In this document: one piece after another, positions 19,650-30,261 of the stretch
Layout of the letters: every line of letters begins with the position of its first letter
How positions within the stretch are numbered: position 1 is the first letter of the stretch
NCBI GenBank assembly: GCA_029239235.1
Contig: JAQZBD010000005.1
Span: 1 to 40,108, forward strand
Direction of reading: 5' to 3'
DNA from: Herbinix sp.
Lineage (GTDB): Bacteria; Bacillota; Clostridia; Lachnospirales; Lachnospiraceae
DNA: 40,108 nt
Made by a program: the position numbers and the translations under genes
The notes under the pieces: generated by a model
The model's input: only the letters and a program-made list of their open reading frames with translations
What the model was told of the DNA's origin: nothing
Databases searched by the model: none

Positions 19650-19790
19650 ATTTTACACCCATTGTATATCGCAGGCTTGTCTGCGATACCGCCACTAATA
19701 AAAATGAGTAAAAGAATCTCTTCGTGGCGTCCTTTCTTTGTTTTTATTTTCTTTCACTCTTATCTTTTTTCAGATGTATTAATGATTTGA

Positions 19791-21794
19791 TTAAAATAAT
19801 ACATTGATAGCTTCTATCTCACCAAGCCTGTCAATTCGAAAATGAACATAACCCTCTTTCCATATAAAAGGAATACTTTTCTTGGTTACTAGTGACTTAA
19901 GTTCAGATGGCTCCTTATTCAAAGCAACTCTAAGATTGATATCCCGAACTTCAACCGGTTCAAAAAATGAACATCCAAAATGTCCCGTTCCATTGATAAG
20001 ATGTATCATTGCATGTGTTCCGCTCATATCATAACCGCGCGTTACCTCAATCATCGGAGTGAATGCAGTATCCTCTGCCGTCTCCAAACCTGCAAAATTC
20101 TTCATAAGATCCTTCATAAAAAAGAATGTATTATCATATCCTTCGAGATGATATACCTTACCGGGTAACCACGGGATATGTATTGCCTTCCCTTTTCCAT
20201 ATGAATTAACTGTAAAGCCTGGCAGATCTGTAACCTGTGTATAATAGCACTGTTCAGGAGGTCCAAACATATGAGGCGGAATCAGTCGCAAATACTTCTC
20301 TGCTTTTTCGTCATACTGCACATAGATATACTCATCTCCAAAATATATAACTTTTGTTTCAGGAAGAGAAGGGAACTTCTGCTGCTCTGAATTTCTCAAT
20401 TCAAACATGGCTGATTTCATATCGTTCCTGTAATAAATGATTTTTTTAGCACCAATGCTTTCAAATGCTATATTACTGCGCTCATTGCCCTCTTCATCGT
20501 AACGGCCTGTCTGTCCGGTTATTATTAAACAGCCACCGTTTCTAACGTATTCATCCATAATCATTTTGAGTTCATTTGAAATTGTTTGCATATCTGCGAA
20601 AATCACGGTTTTAAACCTTTCAATGTCCGCTAGCGAGGTTATATGATCAGGGTCAGACTCCTCGAATAGGATATGACTTTCTGTAAGAGCACGAATCCAT
20701 CCGCACGCTTCAAAGGAAGAGATATATCTTGCACATCTTATCAGAAGTGCATCACCGCTAATCTGCATGTTTTTATAGATATCGTTATTTTCAGACATGT
20801 ATTTAAAAGCTCTTTGTACACGTACATACCCACTCTTATCTTGATGATTATCAAGCCGTCCCATCACATAATAATCAAGACCTATATAATTCGCCACATC
20901 CTGCCACATTCGAAGAGACTGCATATTGGGACTTACCGCCACATGCCTATAATAAAATCCAATAAATTCTGTCGCTGCATTGCTGCATACCTTGAAAGGC
21001 TTAAGTGATTTCTCACATCTGGCCACGGAAGAAGAGTTATACATCCACTGTGGCTCCTTACGCGGATACTCGGTTCCGGACTCGATTCTGGAGAAATCAA
21101 TTCCGTCTACAGCGATCTGCGAATTAATCGATTTAAGCATGTCATACATTCGCCTCTGAATTGACTTTGTAATGACCTTTTGGAAGATTTTATACTTTCT
21201 ATATACGATGTCATTCATATCTTCCTTATCAGGGAGCTCCAGCCCAAATTGTTCCTTGAAAAGTTTCTTACAATTATCACAATGGCAGATATCATAATAA
21301 TTATAGCTATAGTCCATCTGCCGAAATCCTCCCATATTCATGAAGACACCGTCAATTGGCAGCCTGTTTGCTGCTTCTTTCATAATCTCAAATACCATTT
21401 CCTGAAGATATCCTCCGCAAGGACACATATGGACATTGCCATTATAGTCTATAATCTCGCCCTTCATCGATCGATATGCCCAATCAGGATGCTTCTCATA
21501 TACCGGTCTTCTCACCTTGGAGAAATCCATTCTTGCAATTATCTTAATGTCAGCTTTATGACATTCATCCATAATCTTCTCAAGTGAATCCCCGGTAAGA
21601 TGCTCACTGATTGTATGATCTTCAATGTCCGAAGGATAGCTTGCCAGAATTCCTCCGGTGTTGATCATCACTACTGTTGCACCAAAATCCTTTAGTTGCT
21701 TAATATACTGTCCTGCATCAATATCGATCATATCGATTTCTCTCAAGTTTGTCTGTATCAGCCTCCATGGCCTTTCATTCCACCAATTACCCAT
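19791..21794 (-). CDS. Putative glycoside hydrolase (hypothetical glycosyl hydrolase 6 / alpha-amylase-superfamily-like), paralogue 1
   Basis: 667 aa; TIM-barrel-like N-terminus (VVMINTGGILASYPS; IKIIARMDFSKVRRPVYEKHPDWAYRS; IDGVFMNMGG), CHCDNC motif, ThuA-like middle region. Confidence 0.65.
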   Translation of the reverse strand: MGNWWNERPWRLIQTNLREIDMIDIDAGQYIKQLKDFGATVVMINTGGILASYPSDIEDHTISEHLTGDSLEKIMDECHKADIKIIARMDFSKVRRPVYEKHPDWAYRSMKGEIIDYNGNVHMCPCGGYLQEMVFEIMKEAANRLPIDGVFMNMGGFRQMDYSYNYYDICHCDNCKKLFKEQFGLELPDKEDMNDIVYRKYKIFQKVITKSIQRRMYDMLKSINSQIAVDGIDFSRIESGTEYPRKEPQWMYNSSSVARCEKSLKPFKVCSNAATEFIGFYYRHVAVSPNMQSLRMWQDVANYIGLDYYVMGRLDNHQDKSGYVRVQRAFKYMSENNDIYKNMQISGDALLIRCARYISSFEACGWIRALTESHILFEESDPDHITSLADIERFKTVIFADMQTISNELKMIMDEYVRNGGCLIITGQTGRYDEEGNERSNIAFESIGAKKIIYYRNDMKSAMFELRNSEQQKFPSLPETKVIYFGDEYIYVQYDEKAEKYLRLIPPHMFGPPEQCYYTQVTDLPGFTVNSYGKGKAIHIPWLPGKVYHLEGYDNTFFFMKDLMKNFAGLETAEDTAFTPMIEVTRGYDMSGTHAMIHLINGTGHFGCSFFEPVEVRDINLRVALNKEPSELKSLVTKKSIPFIWKEGYVHFRIDRLGEIEAINVLF

Positions 21795-21837
21795 ATTTTA
21801 TTAAACCTTCTTTCCGCCACATGGCATATAATACCCC

Positions 21838-23424
21838 TTACAATACCGAGCGATGATTATTCCTTTTATACTCACTGGGTTTTACACCCATACGTCTTTC
21901 AAACATCTTATTAAAATGGTTGGGGTCAGAATATCCAACCATTTCACAGATTTCATAAATATTCAAGTTGGTTTCTTCAAGAAGCCTCATGGCCCGGCTG
22001 ATCCGTAAACCGGTAATATAGCTATGATATGTTTCTCCGGTTTTCCTTTTAAAGAGCTGACTGAAATAATAAGGATTAATATAAAAACGTTCCGATATAT
22101 CATTAAGACTTATTTTTTTATTAAAGTTTTTATCTATATATTCCTTCGCTTTTGTCACCACGTCTTGTTTTTCCGGTATGTTTTCCTTCAGCATCAACTC
22201 ATTCATGCTCTTTATCGTATTGATAATCCAATTCTTTAATTGTTCAATGGTTTGAAATTTAGCAATACTCTCCAGTGATAGTATGTTCCTTCCCAGGTAT
22301 TCATTTAACTGGAACTGCATAAACGGCATTTTTCTAATTCCCGTTAGGACAAGATTCAGACTTAATAGCTGTAGATCTCCCGGAGTCAAGTCCTTTTCCT
22401 TTTCAACTTTATAGAATATCTCTTCAATTATCTGACGACAGCCTTTATCATCCATCCTATCAATGCAGGCTTCCAGCTTCTTCACATCCTCAGATTCTAT
22501 CAGTTTGGGGGCGGCCGTAATTCTCCTTATTTCCTCATAGCTGATGATGCAGTCCGGACCTTTAATCACCTTATAGTTTAAGGCACACCTGGCCTCCTCA
22601 AAAGATTCTCTGATTTCTTCTATTTTATGGTGTGTCAGACCTGCGCCTCCGCTCACTGAAACTCCGATTTTCTCTGCCAGCTCCAGCCGAAACCTACCCG
22701 CAGCATTTAACAAATGCCTGTAATCCGCTTCTTTATCAAAAGCCAGTATAACAACCGCCATGGAACCAGAATAAGGAATTACAATTCTTGATTTACTGAA
22801 ATAGAAATACTTGTCTGCCAATTCTACAATATTTTGGTGAAAATTTTTTTCTGTTTCCTGCTGACCCGCTCTGCTATATTCCAGAACAATGCAGTTGTAC
22901 CATTGACACATGACCGGAAATCCCAAATTCCCAAGGCGGCTTTTCTTTTTCTCAATTTCCGACCCTGACAATTCCAGAATATCTTTCAGCATATACTCTT
23001 TCATAGAATGTTCCATTTCCAAAGCCAGCTCACTCTTTTTCCTAGATTCCAAAATGGAATTACAGGATTTCCTGAGTACGGAACATAACTCATCTTCCTC
23101 CACGGGCTTCGTAATGTAATCTTCTACCCCTAGCACCATGGCACTTCTGGCGTATTTAAATTCTGCATATCCGCTTAGTATAATAAACCGAGCCGGATTG
23201 CCGGCTTCTTTTAACCTGCGTATCATTTCGATTCCATCGCATTCCGGCATACGTATATCGGTTAGTACAATGTGTGGAGTCAGTTCCATTGCCTTTTTAT
23301 ATCCCTGTAATCCATCAAAAGCCAGATCTACCACCCGGCACTCCGGCACCATCCGCTCGATCAGAAATTTAAGTCCCTCTGCAATTAAAGATTCATCATC
23401 CACCACCAATACCTCATATATCAT
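21838..23424 (-). CDS. Response regulator with AraC-type output domain (YesN-like)
   Basis: Receiver VLVVDDESLIAEGLKFLI...VLTDIRMPECDGIEMI...YITKPVEEDEL; C-terminal AraC HTH NPYYFSQLFKRKTGETYHSYI...YSDPNHFNKMFERRMGVKPSEYKR. Confidence 0.95.
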   Translation of the reverse strand: MIYEVLVVDDESLIAEGLKFLIERMVPECRVVDLAFDGLQGYKKAMELTPHIVLTDIRMPECDGIEMIRRLKEAGNPARFIILSGYAEFKYARSAMVLGVEDYITKPVEEDELCSVLRKSCNSILESRKKSELALEMEHSMKEYMLKDILELSGSEIEKKKSRLGNLGFPVMCQWYNCIVLEYSRAGQQETEKNFHQNIVELADKYFYFSKSRIVIPYSGSMAVVILAFDKEADYRHLLNAAGRFRLELAEKIGVSVSGGAGLTHHKIEEIRESFEEARCALNYKVIKGPDCIISYEEIRRITAAPKLIESEDVKKLEACIDRMDDKGCRQIIEEIFYKVEKEKDLTPGDLQLLSLNLVLTGIRKMPFMQFQLNEYLGRNILSLESIAKFQTIEQLKNWIINTIKSMNELMLKENIPEKQDVVTKAKEYIDKNFNKKISLNDISERFYINPYYFSQLFKRKTGETYHSYITGLRISRAMRLLEETNLNIYEICEMVGYSDPNHFNKMFERRMGVKPSEYKRNNHRSVL

Positions 23425-23456
23425 ACTAATCCTCCCATTTCACAAGCATCTTTCCT

Positions 23457-25247
23457 TTACCCCGGTATTAAGATTTCTATCACGGTACCTTTCTCTGTAC
23501 TGTCTGCTATTCTTAAATAAGATCCGCTACCATAATGGAGTTTAATCCGCTCTGCGATATTCTTCAAACCAATGCTTGTTTCCCGTTCTTCCTGCACCAC
23601 CTCCACTGATAACCAATCAGAATCTGCCATAATAATCAAGTTGTTGATTTCTTTCACCCGCTCTGGAAGCATACCCTTCCCATCATCACTGATTTGGAGA
23701 AGTATATTCTGTTCCTGTGTTACAGTTCCTTTTAAAGCAATATGAAGTGGTGTATTATATCCTTTGAACCCATGCTCAATGCTATTCTCAATAACAGGCT
23801 GCAGTACCATCGAAATAATCGAGGAGTTCAAAATCCGTTCTTCTAAATCCACACTGAAGGAAAACATATTATAAAAACGCATATTCTGCAGTTTTACATA
23901 ATTCTCTACATAACCGACCTCATCTTTTATCAAATTGGGGGTGGTCTGTTTACTGAGAGCATTTCGAAACATTTTCGCAAGAATTTTAATCATTTCTGCA
24001 ACTTCATCATCCCCATTTACCAGTGCCTTCATTCGAATAGAGTCCAGTGTGTTATAAAGCATATGAGGATTAATCTGGGTCTGAAGGGCTAAAAATTTTG
24101 CATTTTTTTGCTTGATTTCAGCTATATAGACATCCTCAATCAATGTTTTAATTTTCATAACCATGTGGTTATAGCTAGTTACCAGATTGCCAATTTCATC
24201 ATTTGACTCTTTTTGAAGCAATACCTTATATTGGCCTTGCTCTACCTGCTTCATTCGCTGCTGCATCTTTCTGATAGGCTTTGTTATCGTCCGGCTGAAC
24301 AAGGAAGAGATTATCACAACAATTACAATACATACCAGTAGGGCAAAGACTGTTGCATAACCGATTTTATTGATCTTAAACAAAAGGTCACTCCGTGGAA
24401 TCACAGCATTGATTTTTAATCCTCCCCGCTTTGTTTCATTGGTCAAGATCAGATAATCATCGGCTTTCTTATGAAACAGGAAAGGATTCTCCAAACTCTG
24501 TGCCTCTTCCCATGTAATCCTTCCACTTGCTACATCAGAGTCATACAAGATGCTGTTGTAAGCATCCGTAATGCTGATTTTTATATTATAATTATTTCGA
24601 GCCAGAAGAAAACCGTCACTTAAGGAAATCAAACTAGAAGGCTCTAAATCAATTAAAAGAACGCCTACATAAGCACCTCCATTGTTAAAAATTTGTCTTC
24701 CTACCGTTAACGTGATTCCATCTGAATTTCTGTCATAATAAGATCTGTCATGTATTGAAGTAATTGTCAGATTATCCTTTGCCTTCATGATTCTATCCAG
24801 CCAAACCTGGTCCTTCAAACTTTGAACATCCACATTTGCCCCATCAGTATTAAAGTGATAAAGACGATCCTGTTTCGTTAAGAAAATGATCCCCTTAATT
24901 TCCGGTTTCAGAGTCGTCAGACGTAACATGATCTTTCGCAAAATAAGCTGTCTATTCACTTGATCTAATACAGAAGAATCCATGTTGTCACCTAGCTCGT
25001 AAATGATATCATTATCCACGAGTATCGATTTTGTTACCTTATCATATTCCTCAATAAAATCATCAATATTTGTAACGATTTGAGAACTGAAGGCTGAAGC
25101 AAATTCCAATGAAGACTCTTCAAGGTTATCAGCCGATACCTTATAGATAATCAGACTCATTGCCAAAAGGGGGACAAGACATGCCAAAAGATAGCTCAAT
25201 ATTAGTTTTTTGCCTATTTTCATGTCCCTGAATACTCCTTTTCTCAT
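23457..25247 (-). CDS. Sensor histidine kinase (YesM-like)
   Basis: N-terminal TM, dCache-like sensor, HAMP, FLALQTQINPHMLYNTLDSIRM, VLQPVIENSIEHG, DDGKGM. Confidence 0.95.
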   Translation of the reverse strand: MRKGVFRDMKIGKKLILSYLLACLVPLLAMSLIIYKVSADNLEESSLEFASAFSSQIVTNIDDFIEEYDKVTKSILVDNDIIYELGDNMDSSVLDQVNRQLILRKIMLRLTTLKPEIKGIIFLTKQDRLYHFNTDGANVDVQSLKDQVWLDRIMKAKDNLTITSIHDRSYYDRNSDGITLTVGRQIFNNGGAYVGVLLIDLEPSSLISLSDGFLLARNNYNIKISITDAYNSILYDSDVASGRITWEEAQSLENPFLFHKKADDYLILTNETKRGGLKINAVIPRSDLLFKINKIGYATVFALLVCIVIVVIISSLFSRTITKPIRKMQQRMKQVEQGQYKVLLQKESNDEIGNLVTSYNHMVMKIKTLIEDVYIAEIKQKNAKFLALQTQINPHMLYNTLDSIRMKALVNGDDEVAEMIKILAKMFRNALSKQTTPNLIKDEVGYVENYVKLQNMRFYNMFSFSVDLEERILNSSIISMVLQPVIENSIEHGFKGYNTPLHIALKGTVTQEQNILLQISDDGKGMLPERVKEINNLIIMADSDWLSVEVVQEERETSIGLKNIAERIKLHYGSGSYLRIADSTEKGTVIEILIPG

Positions 25248-25326
25248 CTTGCCCTCCCTTATAAAGCATATTTATAATAAATCCAAGCAGCAAGGAATTG
25301 CTCCCCGCTGCCCGGATGACATCTTA

Positions 25327-26916
25327 TTATTGTTGCGTTTTCGCATACCATTCTCTGGCTGCCTTTGTCACCTCTTCTCCGCCGGAAGCATTCCATTTTT
25401 CTACGAATTCATCAAATTTATCAATGGAATATTCTCCAGTAATGATTCTAGATGCGTATTCCACATACAGAGTCCTATTCATTATGTCAGGATGCCCTTC
25501 ATAAACACTGCTTGGTATACCATTACCAGCAATCAATTTGCCATATTCAGGCATTTTCGCCAAATTGGCGACGCTCATATCGACAGACCATGAAGTATCA
25601 TCCGTTCTAATGTTTTCTAATAGCTGAGTAACGCTTTCTACTGTGGATATGTCAGTTCCCGGCTGTAAAAGCAGATTTTCCATGGTTTTTTTATCATCCG
25701 GAAGTCTTCTAAGCTTTCCGTCTACCATTTCGGAATGCATCCCTTCTACACCAAGGAAGAATTTCTGCCATAAATCCTTATTGCCATATGCATCAAGCAC
25801 TTTCATACAAGCATCAATTTTTTCCTGGTCATCGGTATTCTTAACGACCCACTGGATACCCTTGCTCTTTTGCTCTGTGTAAAATCCTTCATACCCCGGT
25901 GCACTGATGGGTGGCATCACTACCAAGTTTGGCTTCGCGCCTGTTGCATTATAGATTGATTCTGCCTTTTGATTTGTTGTTTGTGCCCAATGATAGTATA
26001 CCCCAACCTGATTCGAAGCAATCTTACCTTCCCAGCCAGCTTTATCATTTAACAGTGTTTCCTGATCCATAAGCCCTTCCTTGTATAACTCACTCATAAA
26101 CTGAAGAGCATCTTTCATATTTTTAGTCACAGCAGAATAGGTCAGTTCTCCGTCATAAATATCCCACTGTGGATTTCCTTCCCACATAGCAATTCCATAC
26201 ATGGAAAATAAATGATCCATCCATCTAGCTTCCTGACGTCCGCCGGTAGGAATTTCATCTGCTTGTCCATTCCCATTTGGATCTTGGGTTTTAAACGCCC
26301 TCAGTACATTTACAAACTCTTCCTGTGTCTTGGGCATGGGTAATCCCAGCTTATCAAGCCAATCCTGTCGGATAATACCGCCGCTCACCGGATAATCAAC
26401 CACATTGGGAATCATATAGATTCTGCCTTTTCCGCTTGGATCGTAGGAACGGATTACATCCCAGGCCTCCTTCGGAATTGATTCCCATAAATGGGGAGCC
26501 TTTTCCGGTAAGAGATCTGTTAAATCAAGAAGTGCTCCGTTCTTAACCAGATCAACTTCCATACCATTGACAGGAAGAAAGATATCAGGCATTTCCCCAG
26601 AGACAATTTTCAAATTTAACTGCTCCTGATAAGTAGTTCCACCATTCCATTCCACATAAGGAGAAACGATTCCCACACCAGTCAGATCCTTATAAAAATT
26701 GTACAAGGCTCCACCTTTTTTCACTTCTAAGAATCCTTCGTTAATGTACCACATTTCTAAATCCACTGTCTTTTCCGCCTCGGCACCACTTTCCTCTGTC
26801 TTACCTGTAGATCCTGGCTCTGATGTTTCCTTCCCCGTTCCCTTTGAACATCCTGTCAAAGCTGACAGTGTCATCACACCAACCAGAACCAGCGCAATTA
26901 GTTTGTTCCGTTTCAT
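25327..26916 (-). CDS. Extracellular sugar-binding lipoprotein (ABC transporter SBP), paralogue 1
   Basis: Lipobox LSALTGCSKG; 529 aa LipO-like SBP; upstream of YesMN, downstream of permeases. Confidence 0.93.
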   Translation of the reverse strand: MKRNKLIALVLVGVMTLSALTGCSKGTGKETSEPGSTGKTEESGAEAEKTVDLEMWYINEGFLEVKKGGALYNFYKDLTGVGIVSPYVEWNGGTTYQEQLNLKIVSGEMPDIFLPVNGMEVDLVKNGALLDLTDLLPEKAPHLWESIPKEAWDVIRSYDPSGKGRIYMIPNVVDYPVSGGIIRQDWLDKLGLPMPKTQEEFVNVLRAFKTQDPNGNGQADEIPTGGRQEARWMDHLFSMYGIAMWEGNPQWDIYDGELTYSAVTKNMKDALQFMSELYKEGLMDQETLLNDKAGWEGKIASNQVGVYYHWAQTTNQKAESIYNATGAKPNLVVMPPISAPGYEGFYTEQKSKGIQWVVKNTDDQEKIDACMKVLDAYGNKDLWQKFFLGVEGMHSEMVDGKLRRLPDDKKTMENLLLQPGTDISTVESVTQLLENIRTDDTSWSVDMSVANLAKMPEYGKLIAGNGIPSSVYEGHPDIMNRTLYVEYASRIITGEYSIDKFDEFVEKWNASGGEEVTKAAREWYAKTQQ

Positions 26917-26988
26917 TTCATAAACCTCCCTTGATTTATTATATCATTATCTTTGATACCCTACACTATATTTTACCATCTTGCGATT

Positions 26989-27861
26989 TTATCCTTTTAC
27001 AGATCCCAGCATGGCCCCCTTGGCAAAATACTTAAGAAGCCATGGATAAACTGCTATAATAGGAATAATGGCAAATACTACCGTCGCTGCGCTTAATGTA
27101 TTTTCCGTATAGTTTACATTGTTCACTGCCACTATATTAGCAAACTCACTTCCTCCGTTGATTAATTGCCTTATCTTTAATTGCAGTGGAAACAGATCCG
27201 TTTTCTGTATAAACATGACTGGAGTCTGAAACTGATTCCATATTGTCACTGCATAAAACAATCCTACGGTTGCAAGAACCGCCTTAGAGGACGGGAGAAC
27301 AATCTTATAAAGAATTTGGAAACACCCACAACCATCAATCATGGCTGCTTCCTCTACTTCCACCGGAAACTGTTTAAAAAAGGTTCTCATGATAGCAAGA
27401 TTATAAGCACTCAAAATATGAGGTAAAATTAGCACCAGCGGATTATTAAGCAAACCCATTCCCTTAACGGTTAAGAAATATGGAACGACAGGAGCTTTAA
27501 AAATCATGGTGATTATGACCATAACCATTAAAAACCGACCTAATTTGAAATCCGCTTTCGATAGAGGATACGCCATCAAAGCCGTAACCATCAGACCAAG
27601 CATTGTACCGATAACCGTAGTGACGAGACTGATGAAAAACGCTCTCCAAAGCCCTAGATCTGATAATATGTACTTCCATGAATCAAATGTAAAACCAACA
27701 GGCAGCAAATTTATAATATTCATATCTGAAGCCACCTTAGAACTGAGGGATCTAGCAAGTACCGTAAGAAAAGGGATTAGTGCAATCATTCCCAAGATAC
27801 CAAGAATCAAGGTTATAACCCCTTGAAAAACCCGGTCTTTTATTGATTCTTTCATTACCAT
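26989..27861 (-). CDS. Carbohydrate ABC transporter permease (YtcP/MalG-like)
   Basis: 290 aa membrane protein; EEAAMIDGCGCFQILYKIVLPSSKAVLATVGLFYAVTIWN EAA motif. Confidence 0.93.
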   Translation of the reverse strand: MVMKESIKDRVFQGVITLILGILGMIALIPFLTVLARSLSSKVASDMNIINLLPVGFTFDSWKYILSDLGLWRAFFISLVTTVIGTMLGLMVTALMAYPLSKADFKLGRFLMVMVIITMIFKAPVVPYFLTVKGMGLLNNPLVLILPHILSAYNLAIMRTFFKQFPVEVEEAAMIDGCGCFQILYKIVLPSSKAVLATVGLFYAVTIWNQFQTPVMFIQKTDLFPLQLKIRQLINGGSEFANIVAVNNVNYTENTLSAATVVFAIIPIIAVYPWLLKYFAKGAMLGSVKG

Positions 27862-28826
27862 AATCCTCCGTCATCTGAATATTTTTTAGCTAGTTTATTA
27901 AATGTCAATACAAGAATTAGACCGATGGTTGACTGGAATAATCCTACTGCTGTTGTAAAGCTGTATCGTGCCTGCTGGATTCCAACACGATAAACATAGG
28001 TATCGAATATATCCCCAACACTGTAAGTCATCGGTGTCAAAAGGTTATAAACCTGTTCAAATCCCAGTTCAAGAAAACTTCCGATGCTAAGAAGGAATAA
28101 AGTTAGGACTGCCGGAATGATAAGCGGAAAAGTAATATGTTTCATTCTTGCAAATCTCGAAGCACCATCAATTGCAGACGATTCATAGAGCGATGGATCA
28201 ATTCCACTGATGGCGGCCAAATAAACTACAGTTCCCCAGCCTGCTTCCTTCCAAATAGAAGATATTATATAAATGGGGCGAAACCAAGATTCTTTCTGCA
28301 TCGCCAACAGAGTATCAAGACCAAAGAAATTTCGTATATTGTTAAAAAGACCACCCACTCCAAATATATCAAATACCAGTCCCCCGACAATTACCCAAGA
28401 GAGAAAGTATGGAACATATACCGCCGTCTGTATTATCTTTTTCACTTTTAGGTTTTTTACCTCATTCAACATTAAAGACAATATCACCGGTATGGGAAAT
28501 ATTAAAACTGTCTTACATAATCCCAGTACCAGTGTGTTGGTAAAAATCCGAATAAAATCAGGATATGTAATCAATGCCTTAAAATTCTTTAAACCAACCC
28601 AGTCACTGCCGACGAAACCTTTAAAAACGGAGTAATCCTGGAATGCAATCATGCTTCCCAGCATGGGAATGTATTTGAACCCTAAAAAGAATATGACACC
28701 TGGGAGTACCATTACATAATAAGGCCAGTATTTCTTCATATTGCTGATTAGACTAGTTTTTTTCTTAGGCGGCGGCGCTGAAGCTACCGCTGCTACTTTT
28801 CCTTTTGTCATCTTAAAAACCTCCAA
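27855..28826 (-). CDS. ABC transporter permease (LplB-like)
   Basis: YYVMVLPGVIFFLGFKYIPMLGSMIAFQDYSVFKG; YESSAIDGASRFARMKHITFPLIIPAVLTLFLLSIG. Confidence 0.93.
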   Translation of the reverse strand: MEVFKMTKGKVAAVASAPPPKKKTSLISNMKKYWPYYVMVLPGVIFFLGFKYIPMLGSMIAFQDYSVFKGFVGSDWVGLKNFKALITYPDFIRIFTNTLVLGLCKTVLIFPIPVILSLMLNEVKNLKVKKIIQTAVYVPYFLSWVIVGGLVFDIFGVGGLFNNIRNFFGLDTLLAMQKESWFRPIYIISSIWKEAGWGTVVYLAAISGIDPSLYESSAIDGASRFARMKHITFPLIIPAVLTLFLLSIGSFLELGFEQVYNLLTPMTYSVGDIFDTYVYRVGIQQARYSFTTAVGLFQSTIGLILVLTFNKLAKKYSDDGGLW

Positions 28827-28927
28827 CTCTTAATTTAAAATCTCTGCAACTCTTTACATTCATTATCTCATTTTCATACTGAATCTCAATGGAGTGTTTT
28901 TATATATTTCCATGTCTTTTTTTAGAT
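28823..28927 (-). repeat. Promoter-proximal segment of the lplB operon, homologous to 37598-37703
   Basis: CCAACTCTTA..TTTAAAA..CAACT.TTTACA...ATTATCTCATTTT.ATACT.AATC.CAATGG.GT.TTTTTATATATTTC.ATG.CTTTTTTTAGAT shared by both. Confidence 0.75.
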
Positions 28928-28961
28928 ATCTTATTGATCAGAATGAATTTATAGCCATTCA

Positions 28962-29654
28962 TCAATGTAGAGATGATAACATCGGGAATACAACAGCAGT
29001 AACTATACCGGCAACCACCAGCGATAAGCTACTAACCGCACCAGCCAGTTGACTCTGCTCAGATGCTTTTGCAGTTCCAATGACATGAGAAGCTGTTCCA
29101 AAGGCAACTCCATAAGCAATCGGATGATTGATCTTCAATAATTTACAGATTGATGTACCTAATAAGCTTCCCAATATACCCGTAACAATGATGGCGGCGG
29201 TGGTCACCCCTGCGATACCTCCGCTACTTTCACTCAAAGCCAACCCCATTGCCGTTGTTATACTTTTAGGTAGCAATGATACATAAAGTGTATGGTCTAA
29301 TTTGAAAAGAACAGCCAGCAAAACAATAACACCTAGGCTTGTTGCGGTTCCGCATAAAACTCCCGCTAAAATACCGACCATATCCCGTTTTAGTATTTTT
29401 AATTGATCATATAGGGGAACTGCCAGACAGACTGTAGCCGGAGTTAAAAAATATTCTAAATAACCTGCACCGTTTTGATAATTCTCATTCGAAATTCCAA
29501 CCAGTTTAGTTATAATAATGACCTGCACAACAGCAAGCAGAATTGGATTACAAAGAGGCGAATCCCATTTTCGCTTCAATAATAATGCTGTCTCATAAGA
29601 AAATATCGTAAGCATAACAGCAAAGAAGTTACTTTCTTGCAATATCTCGCTCAT
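28962..29654 (-). CDS. lrgB: LrgB family protein
   Basis: 230 aa; SLLPKSITTAMGLALSESSGGIAGVTTAAIIVTGILGSLLG; AYGVAFGTASHVIGTAKA. Confidence 0.93.
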   Translation of the reverse strand: MSEILQESNFFAVMLTIFSYETALLLKRKWDSPLCNPILLAVVQVIIITKLVGISNENYQNGAGYLEYFLTPATVCLAVPLYDQLKILKRDMVGILAGVLCGTATSLGVIVLLAVLFKLDHTLYVSLLPKSITTAMGLALSESSGGIAGVTTAAIIVTGILGSLLGTSICKLLKINHPIAYGVAFGTASHVIGTAKASEQSQLAGAVSSLSLVVAGIVTAVVFPMLSSLH

Positions 29655-30015
29655 TCCTATTCTTCCTCCTCTCTCTATAGCGTATTATGACCTGTGTTAC
29701 TGTACCCGATACAGCGAAGGTTCCCAATGTGGTCGTAACAATTAAAAGTGTAATTTGTCCAAGGTTTGGCGTTATTCCCCCCCAATAGTCTACTAAATTT
29801 ACAGCAGGAGCCACAAACATTACTGGCATGATAACGATAAAAAAATCACATATTTCTCTCACACTATCCCGGTGAAGGATCCTAGTACATAATGCAATAA
29901 AAAGCAGCAGTAATCCGTAAATTGCTGCCGGTACCGGTAGTGGAACCACGTGATGAATCATCTCTCCTGCAAAAGAAAAAAACAGGAGTATGCAAAACTG
30001 TTTTAAATATTTCAT
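29629..30015 (-). CDS. lrgA: CidA/LrgA family protein
   Basis: MKYLKQFCILLFFSFAGEMIHHVVPLPVPAAIYGLLLLF behind AAGGAGG; overlaps lrgB. Start trimmed from 30042. Confidence 0.9.
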   Translation of the reverse strand: MKYLKQFCILLFFSFAGEMIHHVVPLPVPAAIYGLLLLFIALCTRILHRDSVREICDFFIVIMPVMFVAPAVNLVDYWGGITPNLGQITLLIVTTTLGTFAVSGTVTQVIIRYRERRKNRNERDIARK

Positions 30016-30118
30016 AAATAAACCTCCTTCGGCAGAAGTCAAACTAAAATGAAGCTATAACTCCAGTCTCACAGTCACTATTCAGATCTGATCCATAATG
30101 CTAGCATGGATAAAAAGG

Positions 30119-30154
30119 GGGAGACTTAATCAACTATTTTCAATTAAGTCTCCC
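30119..30154 (-). terminator. Terminator downstream of the GH43 gene
   Basis: GGGAGACTTAAT...ATTAAGTCTCCC hairpin; on minus strand followed by CCTTTTTATC. Confidence 0.75.
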
Positions 30155-30261
30155 TCTCAATTTTCTGCTGCCATTTTTTTATTTACTTGTAAATACTAGC
30201 CTTTCGTCATTGTGATTGCAGAATGTGACCTGCCATGCTCTGTTCCTAGTTATCTTCTTCG

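Noticed and set aside
19141-19698. 185-aa plus-strand ORF opposite the GarR-like gene
   Set aside because: Shadow of the strongly conserved dehydrogenase frame; no RBS or domain evidence
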